A DNA stretch of 64,000 bases from positions 1 through 64,000 of the forward strand of contig JANUWI010000004.1 in NCBI GenBank assembly GCA_025504975.1, given 5' to 3'. The stretch is from Plenodomus lindquistii. Its lineage: Eukaryota; Ascomycota; Dothideomycetes; Pleosporales; Leptosphaeriaceae. The stretch's first letter is position 1, and each line of letters opens with the position of its first letter. Positions 33,699 through 45,023 of this stretch are shown here, piece after piece. A model generated the notes under the pieces. It saw only the letters and a list, made by a program, of their open reading frames with translations, searched no databases and was not told the DNA's origin. Both the position numbers and the translations under genes were made by a program.

Positions 33699-35558
33699 TT
33701 AGACTACAGCATGGCCCCACAAGTTGCGCCCAGATTTACCGGCACTGAGCCGCTTCCTCGTCTGACTACCCATAGACGCACGCTTACCAGTGGTCAAGCT
33801 CGCCCACGAACTCCTCTGCGGTATCTCAGTACTCATACCCATACCAACGCCATCACCGTCCAGCACCGAAACATCAGAAGCCCTCATCTCAACATCCTCA
33901 TCTCCATGCTTCCCAACTAAATCCCGTACTTGACCTAGACCTGGAGTCGGAGTCTGCAACACATCCCGCTTCATCTCAGCCTCACTTCCCACCTGCGCAC
34001 CCGCGGGCTTGAACTTTGGCATTTGTGCCGGTCGAGCGGCAGTATATGTGTTAGCACGTGTGATATCTCGCCCTGGAGTTTTCTCAGTAAATCTGGGGTT
34101 GGCGCGGGGGATGGTGAGGCTGTTTGCGCGGGTTAGGACAGGGGGTGGTTGTTGAGATGGTGTATCGAAGATATGCATAGGTGGTGGTGGTGGTAGTGAT
34201 ATTGAGGATTGGCGCTGAGGTTGATAAGATGGAAGTGCTGGAGTTTTGTCTGATGCGTTTGGGGATGGTTGAGAGTTGGAGGTATTCGAATCATAGTCTT
34301 GCCAGATTTCGGAGGAAGTGGAGCGAGTGGATGTGCTGGATACGTTGACGTTGTGCTCTTGGGTATGGTGTTGGATTTTGTGACTGGTTCTTTCTGTTTC
34401 TTCATCGCTGGCTTGTTGCTCCGCCGGGTCTTCATTTTCAATTTCTTGTCCAGTGCTTGTACTCGCACCATTATCCTCTTCTTCGTCGGAACGGATATCT
34501 TTCTCACTAGATTCCTCATCAGCGAATACCATATCCTCCCCCCTTGTCACTCCTCCGCCAACACTAACCGCCGAACCTCGCGCAGGATTCACAAAGTCAT
34601 CGTACTCGACGTCAACTCTCCCCTGCCCTGGCTCTGCACTTGTCATCTCATCCACAGAGGACTCCTTATCATCGCTCTTCACCAGCGAGTTTCTCAGTAG
34701 ACTTCGACCAGTACTCCATCTCCCCCCCACCACCGACTCACTACCCCTGATTTCTTCTCCTTCTTCGTCATCACCCCCCTCTCCGTCCTCACTCTCAATC
34801 ACGAACAAAGTATCAGATGCCACATCCTCACATTCCCCTCGCTCTTTGGTCTCCTCTAGACGAGGTAGAGGCGAACCCCCAGGTAGAGTCAAAGGCAAAC
34901 TCTGAGTCTCAATGCCCTGCCAGATGTCCGCGGCTTTTCTGTCTTTTGCGTCGTACGGCGCGTGATGTTGCATTGTAGCGGGGTTTGGTGGTGCTACGCG
35001 GCGAGATGAGGGCGCGATGACGGGTGTCTGGGTAATAAGGAAGTCGTGAGAGGGTTGTGGGTATTGTGATTGTGGTTGGTGTGCTGTGGCATCGCACTGG
35101 ATTGGGGAAATGTTGTGTGGCGCCATAACCATTTGGCCGAGAGTGTTGGTATGTAGACTCGTGTGGTTGTATAGGTACTTTTCTTCTTCCTCGACAAACC
35201 GACTCGGTCGCGGAAAACTTATCACGCCTTCGCCTCCTATACTTCCTACAGGGAGTGGTATCGCCATCGGCGCAACATGTGTGGGAATAACAGTACCCGT
35301 TACGCCTGACCGTTGGAATGTAGCGTGGGCATTTCCAGGACGCTGTGGGTTTCGTAACTCGGCGTTTTCAAGATCGAGTAGTTCGAGTTGCTGTTGTGGA
35401 TGTTTAGACCATGTGGAACGCACCGGTGTCGGTGTGCTTTCAATATCGTGGATGGGGAAATGTCGTTTGGTATATGCTTTGAAGCCTGCGTAAGCAAGAC
35501 ATGTGCCTACGATTATGGGCAGGATTACTAGACCGATCAGGAGGATGATTGATGGCAT
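33699..35558 (-). CDS. single-pass membrane protein with long disordered tail
   Basis: Single exon, 619 aa, ATG start. Residues 3-26 (IILLIGLVILPIIVGTCLAYAGF) are a strong membrane segment or uncleaved signal anchor, followed by KAYTKRHF. The rest is low-complexity: Pro/Gln/His-rich parts, strongly acidic runs (for example EDGEGGDDEEGEE near 262-275 and SDEEEDNG near 365-372), and Ser/Thr-rich and basic stretches at the C-terminus. No catalytic domain is recognisable. With the basic residues right after the anchor, the tail is probably cytosolic. It lies 344 bp downstream of Rad4 on the same strand. A hypothetical protein of unknown function. Confidence 0.72.
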   Translation of the reverse strand: MPSIILLIGLVILPIIVGTCLAYAGFKAYTKRHFPIHDIESTPTPVRSTWSKHPQQQLELLDLENAELRNPQRPGNAHATFQRSGVTGTVIPTHVAPMAIPLPVGSIGGEGVISFPRPSRFVEEEEKYLYNHTSLHTNTLGQMVMAPHNISPIQCDATAHQPQSQYPQPSHDFLITQTPVIAPSSRRVAPPNPATMQHHAPYDAKDRKAADIWQGIETQSLPLTLPGGSPLPRLEETKERGECEDVASDTLFVIESEDGEGGDDEEGEEIRGSESVVGGRWSTGRSLLRNSLVKSDDKESSVDEMTSAEPGQGRVDVEYDDFVNPARGSAVSVGGGVTRGEDMVFADEESSEKDIRSDEEEDNGASTSTGQEIENEDPAEQQASDEETERTSHKIQHHTQEHNVNVSSTSTRSTSSEIWQDYDSNTSNSQPSPNASDKTPALPSYQPQRQSSISLPPPPPMHIFDTPSQQPPPVLTRANSLTIPRANPRFTEKTPGRDITRANTYTAARPAQMPKFKPAGAQVGSEAEMKRDVLQTPTPGLGQVRDLVGKHGDEDVEMRASDVSVLDGDGVGMGMSTEIPQRSSWASLTTGKRASMGSQTRKRLSAGKSGRNLWGHAVV

Positions 35559-35902
35559 GATATGTGTAGTAGGTGGTAGGTAGGCGCTTTTAGTCTTTTT
35601 GGGGATGGTGCGCGAGGAGAAGGACTGGGAGGAAGTACCAGTGTCAAATGCAAGTGTGGTTGTTCATGGCGAGTTTTCTTGGTTGTTCGTTCATGTAGAA
35701 TCATTCATGGGGATGTGTATATGTTCACTGCCTATTTGGTCACAGGTACGTTGCAGTGAAGCGCAGCAAAACATGAATAAACGTAAATCGACAAGCAACA
35801 TCGCATATTCGGGCTATTCATCTAAGATAGGAACACTGCCTAGCAAATAGATACAAAAGGCTGTTGCGAAGTTGTAAAGTAGTCGTTAACATGGTATATC
35901 CA
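35559..35902. other. intergenic region
   Basis: 344 bp between the Rad4 stop and the start of the membrane-protein gene, both on the minus strand. Presumably it contains the Rad4 3' UTR and the promoter of the next gene. Nothing else is recognised. Confidence 0.5.
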
Positions 35903-38900
35903 TCACGTATTGGCTCTTCCCTTCCCACAACCTCCTGCCCGACCTCTAGCTCTAGCTCGACCTCTGCCCCTAACTCCACTTGCCTTCTTTGGCGATGCCC
36001 GATCTGTCATATCAGTGAGGTCTGTCTCACCATCGCTTCCCTCGGCGAAGAAGTGGCTCTTAACTTGGGCATCACTCTTCCGTGCAGCTTTACGCTTAGG
36101 TGCAGATCGTGTGGTGGAAGGTAGACTGAGGGACACAGACACTGCGTCAGATAGTTCCGAATCATTGCCTGGGGATTCTGCGACGGGCCTGCGTTTTCGC
36201 GTGGAGGGCGCAGACCCTTTAGCTCCACGGCCACGTGGCCGACCACGCGCAGCGGGTGTAGCAGTAACTTTGCGTCGTGTCTTGGCTGGCTCTGATGATC
36301 GTGCTTCTTCTTCTTCTGCGTCGGTGTGTTGATCGCCGTCAATGTCGATATCTTCGTGATCGCTGTCTCCAATTTTGGGCTGTTGCAGTGCGGACGTAAG
36401 AGAGATCGGGGTACGATACATGCTCTCCGCCAATGCCGTGCGTGTTCGCTCTTCCCGTTCCCCATGGTCAATAGACAGTTCACCGTGCACTGGCTCCTCC
36501 TGGCTTGCAGTGAAAAATCCGCCAGCCGTGGCGTCATCAGTTGTGCTGTGGTTCGTGGAAGCCGCCTTAGTATGTGCAGGGCCAGCATCATCGCGTAAGA
36601 AGCCTCCTTCGAAATCCTGTTGCTTGTGAAACGCTTCCCACTCAGAATCTTTCGAATTCTGCTGCTGCATTGATGCGTCCTTAGCAGGCAGAGCCACATC
36701 CTCGCCATACTCGGCCTTTATACGTTCGATGATCCTCAGGCCAGACGCAAACTTCCTCCACAAGCCCAAAACCAGCTTTTCGCGCTTATCGGCTTCTTTC
36801 TTGGCTTTCTCCGTCTCGGCGGCCTCCCATGCATCTATGACCATGTCTTCGTGTTCTTCCGCGACGACGACTCCAGTGATAATAGGGACGGCTCGCTGTT
36901 TCCCGAACTCGAACCCAGTGCATGCTTCTGCGTGGTCAATGTTCAGCTTGCGACATATGCGTGCCGTCCCTTTAAGAGGTATATGTACGGCGCCGCGCGG
37001 GACCATGGTTGGCACGTACACGTCAATGTTGCCAAATGCGTTGCGTGGAATGATTCCGTCGACGATAGGATCCGGGATAATCCAGTCAGTCTGAGCTTTC
37101 GAGTACAATCCTTGCTGCACTTTTTCGCCCTCCAGTCGTTCTCGCTCTTCAATTTCACGTTTGCGTGCTACTGTGACCGCTCGTATCTTTACAAACTTCA
37201 GCGGCTGTTCGCCTTCCCGGATTGCACGTCCCTCCTTGTGCCAGGATTCGACCGTCTTGCAATTGACAATGTCTTTCCTGCGGTACACAGGCTCAGACTT
37301 GACATTCTCACCCTTACCAGTGGCGAAGTATCGAACGATCCTGGCACCTGGCTTGAGGGCCTCCTCACGTCGCAAATGTCTCTCCAGAACATACGCGGTG
37401 GAGGTCTTGTAGCCTTGGAGCGTTTCCTTACCGCCCTCGTCGTCCATGGTCTTCTTCTTCTCTGGCTGCGCTGGGACAAGATCGCCTTCATCTTCGACCT
37501 CGTCCCATGGCTGGCGTTTCTCGTGAAGTCGCGCATAAGGTCGCATGAGAGACTTTACCCAGTCCCATTCTTCATATCGCTTGACCTTGCCGCGCTTATT
37601 GTGGATAGGCATCTTCTCGACTGGCATGCGAACGCCTTTGGTCCTACCGGGCCACATCTGCTTGGGTAGATAGCGTATTGTGACATCTTTGGCTGTGCCG
37701 TCCGAGGAGAAAGCAACAAGGTATGCGACAACCTGTCGGGCCTTGTCAGCCGCAGCGCCACGAGCATAGAAGTCTGCGAGTTTGTCTGGCGCTGCTGCGC
37801 TTGCAAGCAACGTGCGGGGAAGTGCTGACACGGATATGGGTGTATGAGTGAGGTGCGAGATGGCTTCCGTCCAATAGGTTGGATACGGGAGCTCTTCGCT
37901 GTAATTGCGCGACTTAGGTGACTTCTTCACTGGACGATCCTCTCCGTCAGATGAGATTGAGATGACGCTGCTGAGATCACTGCTTTCGCTTTGATTGACC
38001 ACGGATAGATTTGCTTTACGCTTTGGTGACACAGGGTGCAAGGCATTGATCTTGGATTGCGTCGACTGCAAAGATGCACTTGGAGGTGCAGGTCCTGCGG
38101 CGTCTTTTAGCCTGTCGAGGTTCTTGGGTTTTCCTTCTTCATTTTGACTCCAACCAAAGCCGACTGGTTGTAAGCTGACGACCATGCGAGCTTCAATGCC
38201 TAGACCGCGGACCAGAGCTGTGAACAATTGCTGTCCCACGTCCCTACTGCCTTGACACTTTCGCGCGAGATGACGAAAGTCTTCGAGGTTCTCAATGCGT
38301 TCGCCAAACACATCGGGATGTGAAGGATCTTCCTTCCATGCTCTCAGCTCTGCAGCCAGAGTCGCGGGCGAGAGATAACCACGCTTGCGCAGGCTGGGCG
38401 CAGTGACGCTGAATTTGGCCTTCCAATAGGCTGACAGGTACCTGAGTAGACGAAGCAAAGGGTCTCCAGCAGACAAGTTAGGCTTATGTGGCTCCAACGG
38501 CTCGGATGTCGCGCCCCAGTCACGAGCTGCTCGAACAGATATAGGCGTCTCCTTGTTGTTCTTGCCTTTGGTTGATTTGGGCTTCTTGTCGTTACGAGCA
38601 TTGGAGCGTGCACTCTGCGAGCTTTCGTAGATCTTGACGCCTTTGTTGCCAGTATTCTTCCAAGTCCCCTTTGCCATGGGGGTCTCCTTCGCAGCTGGCG
38701 TCGACTGCTGGGGCATAGGCACGACGGGGCGGCTGGGCCCGTCAGAGATGCCCGCGTCCCGCCAGTAGCGCTCCAGCTCGCGCCAGCAACCGGGCGACAT
38801 GGCTTCCACCAGGATCTTTTGCACGCCCTTGTCCTGGATCCACGCGTTGCGGACCAGGTTGTGGTACATGAGCCATTGCACATGCATGCAGTGCGTGACC

Positions 38901-39193
38901 GTCCGCACGTGACGCTGCGTCTTGGAGGCGCCTTTCCTCCCGTCTGGCCTGGACTCGACTGCGGTGGCGGGTGCGGTGTTGAGGGTGAGGGCAATGTCGC
39001 CAGTGATGACGGGCTTGGGGCCGTTGTCTGGCTTTGCGCCGTGATGGCCGCCCAGAGCATCCTCCCAATCGTCGTTGTCGTCGCTTTGGTCGCTACCGCT
39101 CATGGGTTGCGTCTCCCTCTTGGCCCCTGCTCTGTCGGCGCCGTGGAGGGGCACATCTTCGAATTCGTCCTCGCTGCTGTCGGGCTCGGAGAG

Positions 39194-39236
<43 letters not shown>

Positions 39237-39475
39237 TCATCGTCGTCGCCGTCGCCGTCGCCGCCCCCTTGCTCCAGGAAGGCTTTGGTCTGCGAGAGGG
39301 TCCGTTTCGGTTTTGGCGCGGCATCCAGTGTCTGGAAGACCGACTCGCGGGTGCGTCGAGGGTTTGGTTTGGGCTTGGGGTTGTTGCTGGCACGCCCTCG
39401 CTTGGGTCGAGGCTCAGACAGCGGAGGGGAGTCGGAGTGCACTCGCTTCAACTTGCGCGACAGTACTGGAGGCAT
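35903..39475 (-). CDS. RAD4: DNA damage recognition protein Rad4/XPC
   Basis: Single exon, 1190 aa from the ATG beginning MPPVLSRKLK; the frame is open five codons further, only to a GTG. The protein recognises helix-distorting lesions and starts nucleotide excision repair in complex with Rad23. The N-terminus is basic, then strongly acidic with an (Asp-Ser)n run. The transglutaminase-like fold lies around 300-600 (YLSAYWKAKFS, ENLEDFRHLARKC, LVRGLGIEARMVVSLQP). Beta-hairpin domains BHD1-3 lie around 640-880 (AYVLERHLRREE, KTVESWHKEGR, GNIDVYVPTMVPRGAVHI, ACTGFEFGKQRAVPI). The C-terminal ~280 residues are disordered, with an AT-hook-like RGRPRGRG and a final RGRGRARARGR. Length is close to that of other filamentous-fungal Rad4 proteins and longer than the yeast protein. 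Confidence 0.95.
39194..39240 (-). repeat. hexanucleotide repeat encoding (Asp-Ser)n in Rad4
   Basis: On the plus strand, GTCGCT is repeated about seven times in tandem. On the coding strand this gives alternating Ser and Asp codons in the acidic N-terminal part of Rad4. It is likely length-polymorphic; whole-unit changes keep the frame. Confidence 0.9.
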
Positions 39476-40795
39476 GACGCTGCCGTGCACACCGTGTCAC
39501 CGATGCATGCGCTGGGTTGTGGCAGGTCTTGTCTATGTTGATGTTCGCGTAGACACAACTAGACACAAGCATGGGCATCAAAGGGAGCCACCGAGTGCTA
39601 GTCTATCATGACGCAGTGCTTCATTCAAGCCGCCGCCGCCGATGCAACGGGAACATCGATCGGGAATCGTGCTACTCAAACATCAACTGGCTTTTGACAG
39701 TGCGTAGCTAAGTTCCAATGTCTACCCTCAAGAAGCTAGCAGGAGTAGAAGAATGATAATGTCGTCGCGTCTCGTCGCGTTACACGCTCACACCTAGTCA
39801 CGCGTCGGCCATTCACTACTGACCTGCACCCTGCACCCATGTGGGCATGATGTCATCACTAACAGCTCCAGGTCCAGGGGTGCTACTCTCTACTCTCAGC
39901 TCAGCTCCCTTGTGTCATCGCGTCTTGATTGCCAACCGCCAGCTTTCACACACCGCCGACGAGGCCGCCTCTTACGCTGGTCTCCCTGTGAACCCACTCA
40001 TGCACCCCTCCATCAGCACACCCTCGTCTGACTCGGCCATTGGCTCCAGTGTCAACGCAACCCCAACACTCGCGCCCTTAGCATACATGCGCTCACTGGT
40101 GCCTCATCTAGCCAGCTCAATTTAGCAACTGACGCGGCTGTCTCTGTTCCAGATGGCACAGGGCGGGACGCGTCAATGCAAGACCCTGCTGTCGCTCCTG
40201 GCATAAAGCTTCTTGCATCCCCAGCTTCAGATCTGGAGCCTTTTCGACCTCCGCTTACTTTGCCTCTGTCGACTCTACATGCGCTGCAGCTCCGCGTCTT
40301 TACGATTGACGGCGTGGTTCAGCCTCTCCAACGCTGGCTGAAAGTGGCATGGCGTAAGCAGTTCGACGGTTGCGCACCTTGCCCTGGATCGCTGCATGCC
40401 TCCAAGTCGACACACCAACACCTTGTCGATGCCACGCACAAGAAACACCAAATCATCACGAACAATTCGTTCAATTAACAGACCGCAGGAAAATGCTTGC
40501 CCGCGAAGATGCAATATTCGATAAGAACGTCATGGCATAGCCACACCCCGCCCGTGACCTGTGGCTCCCTCAGGCTGGCGGCCTCCAGTCCTCTGCCATG
40601 CAGCCAACCCGCGCCCTCTTCCACCACTTTTTCCGATACCCATACCCATACCCATACCCAAATCTCTTCTACTCTCTACACCACCGCTTCTCTGTGCTGC
40701 GCATTCTCTTCAATTGTACCTGGCATTAATCCCCCACCAATCTCAAGTTTTGACTCCCACCTCATCCTCAGGCATCAACATCGCGTCGCCAGAGC
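39476..40795. other. divergent intergenic region, Rad4 / zinc finger
   Basis: About 1.3 kb between two divergent genes. It contains a (CCCATA)n-like run (about 40638-40660) and pyrimidine-rich tracts before the zinc-finger start. An open frame at 39841-40125 begins on GTG and has no recognisable domain. No other gene is supported. Confidence 0.55.
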
Positions 40796-41688
40796 ATGTA
40801 CATGCTGATTTGCTTTGCGCTACTAATGACCCTCTTGCCTGAGCCGGCAGCAATGGCAGTTCCCACTATGGACCAAGCAATGTCAGAGGCAAGCCCTATG
40901 GGCTTCGACTCTCCATTACCAGAGTATATATCCAACGAACCGTGCAGTCACTGCGCACTTCACTGCCTACTCTGCCAGTGTCCTCCGGTATGTCCTCTCA
41001 CACCTGGTTCTTTACTCACTCACCTCTTTGCTAGTCACCATCCTACGTTTCTACTGCCATGCCGCTTCATGTTGCTCCCCCCTCTCACGCGCCCCAACAC
41101 GAACCCTACGAAGCTGCGACACACCTCGCGCCCGTCCGCGACTTTGTATATGGGCAACAACACCCCCCTTTAATGGATCAGAACATCAATCACATCAATA
41201 CAAACGAGACCAAAGTGGACGCGACAACCGTACTCGAGCATGTCAAGGATACCTACACACCTGGTGATCGTCTCGGTTCATCGCGACCTAGACCCAAAAA
41301 GAGTCCCCAGAGGCGACAAGCTCCGAGGCCTGGTGGTTTTCCATGCGAGGTCGATACTTGTGATAAGACTTTTGATCGTGCTTGTGACTTCAAGTAAGTT
41401 GAGTCGCTGTGGCTATCGCCCCTGTCGATGTTGACGGTTCCCAGCCGACATCAGAAAACCCACCTAGGGCGCTCTGAGCGGCCTCACAAATGCAGCGCAT
41501 GCCGCGAGACCTTCTTGTATCCGAAGGACCTCGAGCGACATCAGCAAAAGCATATTAACGAACCGTCAGCTAGGACACTGTTCCAATGCCGCCAGCCTGG
41601 TTGCTGTCAAACATTCTCTCGCCGTGACAATCTTCTGCGTCATCAGCGTAGGCAGCACTCGGGACTCACTGGTGCTACACCGCCTTGA
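40796..41688 (+). CDS. C2H2 zinc-finger protein (three fingers)
   Basis: Exons 40796-40987, 41035-41393 and 41445-41688 have introns of 47 and 51 nt (donors GTATGT and GTAAGT). From the ATG at 40853 (MAVPTMDQ) the product is 245 aa; the ATG at 40796 adds 19 hydrophobic residues, and the choice is open. Three C-terminal fingers lie at about 149-171 (CEVDTC...RHQKTH, split by intron 2), 181-201 (CSAC...RHQQKH) and 213-236 (CRQPGC...RHQRRQH). An HLGRSERPHKC linker joins fingers 1 and 2. The N-terminal half has a cysteine cluster (CSHCALHCLLCQC near 33-45) followed by a disordered Pro/His-rich part. It is probably a nuclear DNA-binding protein; its targets are unknown. The three-finger, C-terminal arrangement is common among small Pezizomycotina C2H2 regulators. 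Confidence 0.85.
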
Positions 41689-43315
41689 AGCATGCCTCAT
41701 ATTCCTACGTCGCCATCAACGGCGAAGCTGCCGTCGGCAGTAGTGCCCCCGCTTGGTCGCACACGAACATTCTATTCCGTCATTTCTACTTCCTTTCATG
41801 CATCACGAGAAAAGTACCCCACGGCGAATCGCTCCATTTTCTTCCTTTTTGTGCAAGTAAATCTCCGAACTATGTTGTTCATACTTAAGTTTGGGATCGT
41901 TTCCAGGTAATACCCCTACGACTGATGGCGTCGCGACGTTCTCATATTCGTTACTTGTTGTTTTCTGCGTTGATGACCAAAACAATGCTGTGTTTGCCAT
42001 CACCAGACTGGGCGGCCGAATTTCATCTTCTCTATCATAGATCTCATTGCGACGGTGGCTGGGTGGCTCGCCTCCCCTCACACAAGCCAACAATATTTAC
42101 GGATCTTGGATCCAAATCATCGCTCCTGGTAGCATATATAATCCATACGCTCTTCGATTGACCATCTGCCAGACTTGAAGTGCTTGGGTGCGTCAAATAG
42201 AACGAGCTTTCTAAAGGAACAGGTTGACTAAATTGTAGTGGCAAGCGCGATGAGACTGGCAGAAAGCATCGCAGTCTCATCATGGCGGATGCTTCTATCA
42301 AGCAATAAGTGTGGACACTCCTAACGTGAGCTTGCTTTATATGCACATAGACTACCTTGATGTTGCATAAGAGGGCAAACATAGCTCACAACAAGATCTG
42401 CTTTCCTATGTCTGCAAAACTCAGGAGTCGGTGGTCATCACACCCGACCTTTACGTACTGCATACGATACTATGAAACCTTGCAAAACCAACTGCACCTC
42501 GACTTTGCGCCAAGCTGTCGCCAAGAACTTTCGACAGCTGCTTTGACATCATCTGTAGGGCTCAGATCGCATTGTGGTGTGCTTCTTGGGACCTGAGGCT
42601 CGACGAGTTCCTGACGATCTCCCGGTTTGGCTTGCTGAAACCCCACTCGCTTCAGCGCCCTTGCCTGCTGGCACATCCACAACCTGCATCAAGCGAGCAA
42701 CACCACTTTCATCCCTCATGCAACCCTACATGTTGCGAATCCTCTGACGCGCAGTGTAAGGTCGACGCTCCTCCGGGCCGGGCAATGAGCGTGCGCCGTT
42801 TGTTCGGACTCGCCACTCTTGATTGGTCCGCTCCGTCTAGTCACTGCCACACATGTGTGAATGGGCCTGAACACGTTCCCATTTTCAGCTGACATGGGCC
42901 TCTGGCGGTTAGGCGGCACCTTTCATTGTTCGAGAGCAGTGGGGTGAACCTGTCAATGTCACTTTGCCTGGACCTTGGTCGGCATCAGGCACGGTGGCTG
43001 AAGCCCTTAGGCTCCATCAAACACTTCCAAGTATCGACTTACTGCATAACATGTTTATTCCCAGGGGTACCTGTTTGATCCTACATGGTTCATAGGAACA
43101 GCATTGTGGTATATAGCCTCCCGGCCTACATGGAACAAGTTTAACCTTTTGTTCATCGAATCTCTTCTCCTTCGACCTTACTTTCGTTCAGTGCCGTGCA
43201 CTATTCTTTTTAATTCACCGAGCTGTGCTCGCCTTTCATTCCTTAAAAGATTTTACACTCGATATATCATCACATTATTAATCCCTATCGTTCGAGTCAA
43301 CCACACGAGTTCAAC
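41689..43315. other. 1.6-kb intergenic region
   Basis: No gene is supported. A TATATAG element near 43107-43113 lies about 205 nt upstream of the next ATG. The last ~150 nt are T/C-rich, as in leaders of highly expressed fungal genes. Confidence 0.5.
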
Positions 43316-45023
43316 ATGAAGACAGTATACCCACTCCTTACCCTCCTCTCGGCGGCGATTGTTGCCGCAGGTCCAGTCCCTAGATATGCCATTCGATCCA
43401 GTGTCGAAGCGCCAACACGTCTTTCTGTACGGACTGAGCACGTCGCAGAACCCGCTCCAGCGCCTGCTCCCATGCCAGCACCCATGGATGCTGAGGCCGA
43501 AAAGCAGCGTCTAGCTGATGCAGAACACAAAGCGGCAGCAGACGCAATGGAATCCATGCATGTTGCAAAGGCGCAAGCTGCCGATCTCGCAAGTCAGGAA
43601 GGTACGAAAGTTAGCTAGAATATAGTAACATGTGCAAAGCTGACAGTGGAATAGCTGCAAAGAAAATGGAAGAAGAACATGTCGCTAAAGCTCAAGCGGC
43701 GGATAAGGCACATCAAGAGGCGGCTGCAAAAATGGAGGCGGAACATGTCGCTAAGGCAGAGGCGGAGGCGAAAGCACACCAAGACGGTACGAATAAGACG
43801 GTATACCCTCGCCATTGATCCCGAGCTAATCAGTTATAGCTGCTGCCGCCATGGAGAAGATGCACGCAGAGCAAGAGCAAGCCAAAGCAGCCGAAGACAA
43901 GGCCGCAGCCGACGCGATGGAGAAGATGCACGCTGAACAAGAACAAGCAAAGGCCGCCGAAGACAAAGCAAAAGCAGATGCCATGGAGAAAATGCACGCC
44001 GAACAGGAACAGGCCAAAGCTGCAGAACACAAGGCTGCTGCCGACGCGAAAGAAATGGAGCATCAGAGGAAGGCCAAGGAGATGGAGGCCATGCATGTCT
44101 CGCAAGAGTTGGCAAGCATTGAAAGCGAAAAGGCTATGCAGACTGTTGCTCATCCTGCCATGTCATCAGCAGCAGCAGCAACCACACATGTAATGCCGCC
44201 ACCGGCTCCTGCAGAAACGCCAGCTCCTGAAGCTCCTGAAGCTCCACCGGCGCCTACACATGTGATGGAGACCTCTGCGGCCATGGAACCCCCGGCGGCT
44301 ATAACTGTCGCACCTGAGATGCCACCTGCCGCTGAGATGCCACCTGCCGCTGAGATGCCACCTGCCGCTGAGATGCCACCTGCCGCTGAGATGCCACCTG
44401 CCGCTGAGATGCCACCTGCCGCTGAAATGCCACCTGCCGCTGAAATGCCACCCGCAGCAGCCAACATGACCGTCATGCCACCCCCCGTCCCCATCGCCAC
44501 CGAGAGCTTCGCCCTAGTCATGGAAGAAGCTGCATCCTCAGCTATTCATACTCCAGCTCTACAGACTGAGCACGTTACTCCTACTCCAATTGTTCCAGAG
44601 CAGGCTATGGAGACACCGGCTATGGAGACACCGGCTGTAGAGACACCAGCTGTGGAGGCACCAGCTGTAGAAGATCCAACCGCTGGCATGCAAGAACAGG
44701 AGGAAGCCGAAGAAGACGCTGAGGAAGAAGCCGAGGAAGAAACAGAAGCCAACGAGGATTCAAATGAGGAAGCAGCCGAGGAAGAGCAGGACGCTGAAGA
44801 GGATCAAATGAACCAAGAGAACCAGAACGCGGGTGCGGAGCCCGCCGCCCCAGAATCTGGAGATACCGCCCAGCAGGATGTACCAGCAGAGGGTGTTCAG
44901 TCAGCACCTGAAGCAGCGCCCGAGGCGGCTCCGGCTCCGGCTCCGGCTCCTGCTGAGGAGGGAATGCCTGTTGTTGAATATCCGGCTGGGTTCTTGACTG
45001 GTGCAAGGTTTGTGAGGATCTAA
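43316..45023 (+). CDS. secreted Ala/Glu/Met-rich repeat protein
   Basis: Exons 43316-43601, 43655-43786 and 43840-45023 are separated by two introns of exactly 53 nt, both phase 1 and both starting GTACGAA. The product is 533 aa with no cysteine. Residues 1-19 form a signal peptide (MKTVYPLLTLLSAAIVAAG). A helical, probably coiled-coil part follows, with units like 'AxxMExMHxAKAQAAD'; it includes three near-identical 22-residue units (MEKMHAEQEQAKAAEDKAAADA) at 43851-44048. Then come a Pro/Ala part with eight EMPPAA units, a METPA repeat and a strongly acidic tail ('EEAEEDAEEEAEEETEA'). No enzyme domain is visible. It could be a wall-associated or extracellular disordered protein; the function is unknown. 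The matching introns and exon phases suggest growth by exon-intron duplication. Confidence 0.82.
43851..44048 (+). repeat. three 66-bp in-frame repeats
   Basis: Units start at 43851, 43917 and 43983, each beginning ATGGAGAA and encoding a 22-residue helical repeat. They differ by a few synonymous and conservative changes. Confidence 0.9.
44316..44459 (+). repeat. 18-bp minisatellite encoding EMPPAA x8
   Basis: Eight tandem copies of GAGATGCCACCTGCCGCT. The last two carry GAA for GAG and the last one has altered third positions. The array is in frame, and near-identity of the first six copies points to recent expansion. Confidence 0.93.

Noticed and set aside
39841..40125. 94-codon open frame with a 'VLIANR ... 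ADEAASYAG' stretch reminiscent of biotin carboxylase
   Set aside because: It starts on GTG, the resemblance covers only a few residues, and the rest is low-complexity. Chance is more likely.
43943..44521. Antisense frames across the repeat protein (Gly/Ile/Ser-rich)
   Set aside because: They are periodic shadows of the in-frame minisatellite; the plus strand has a signal peptide and spliced continuity.
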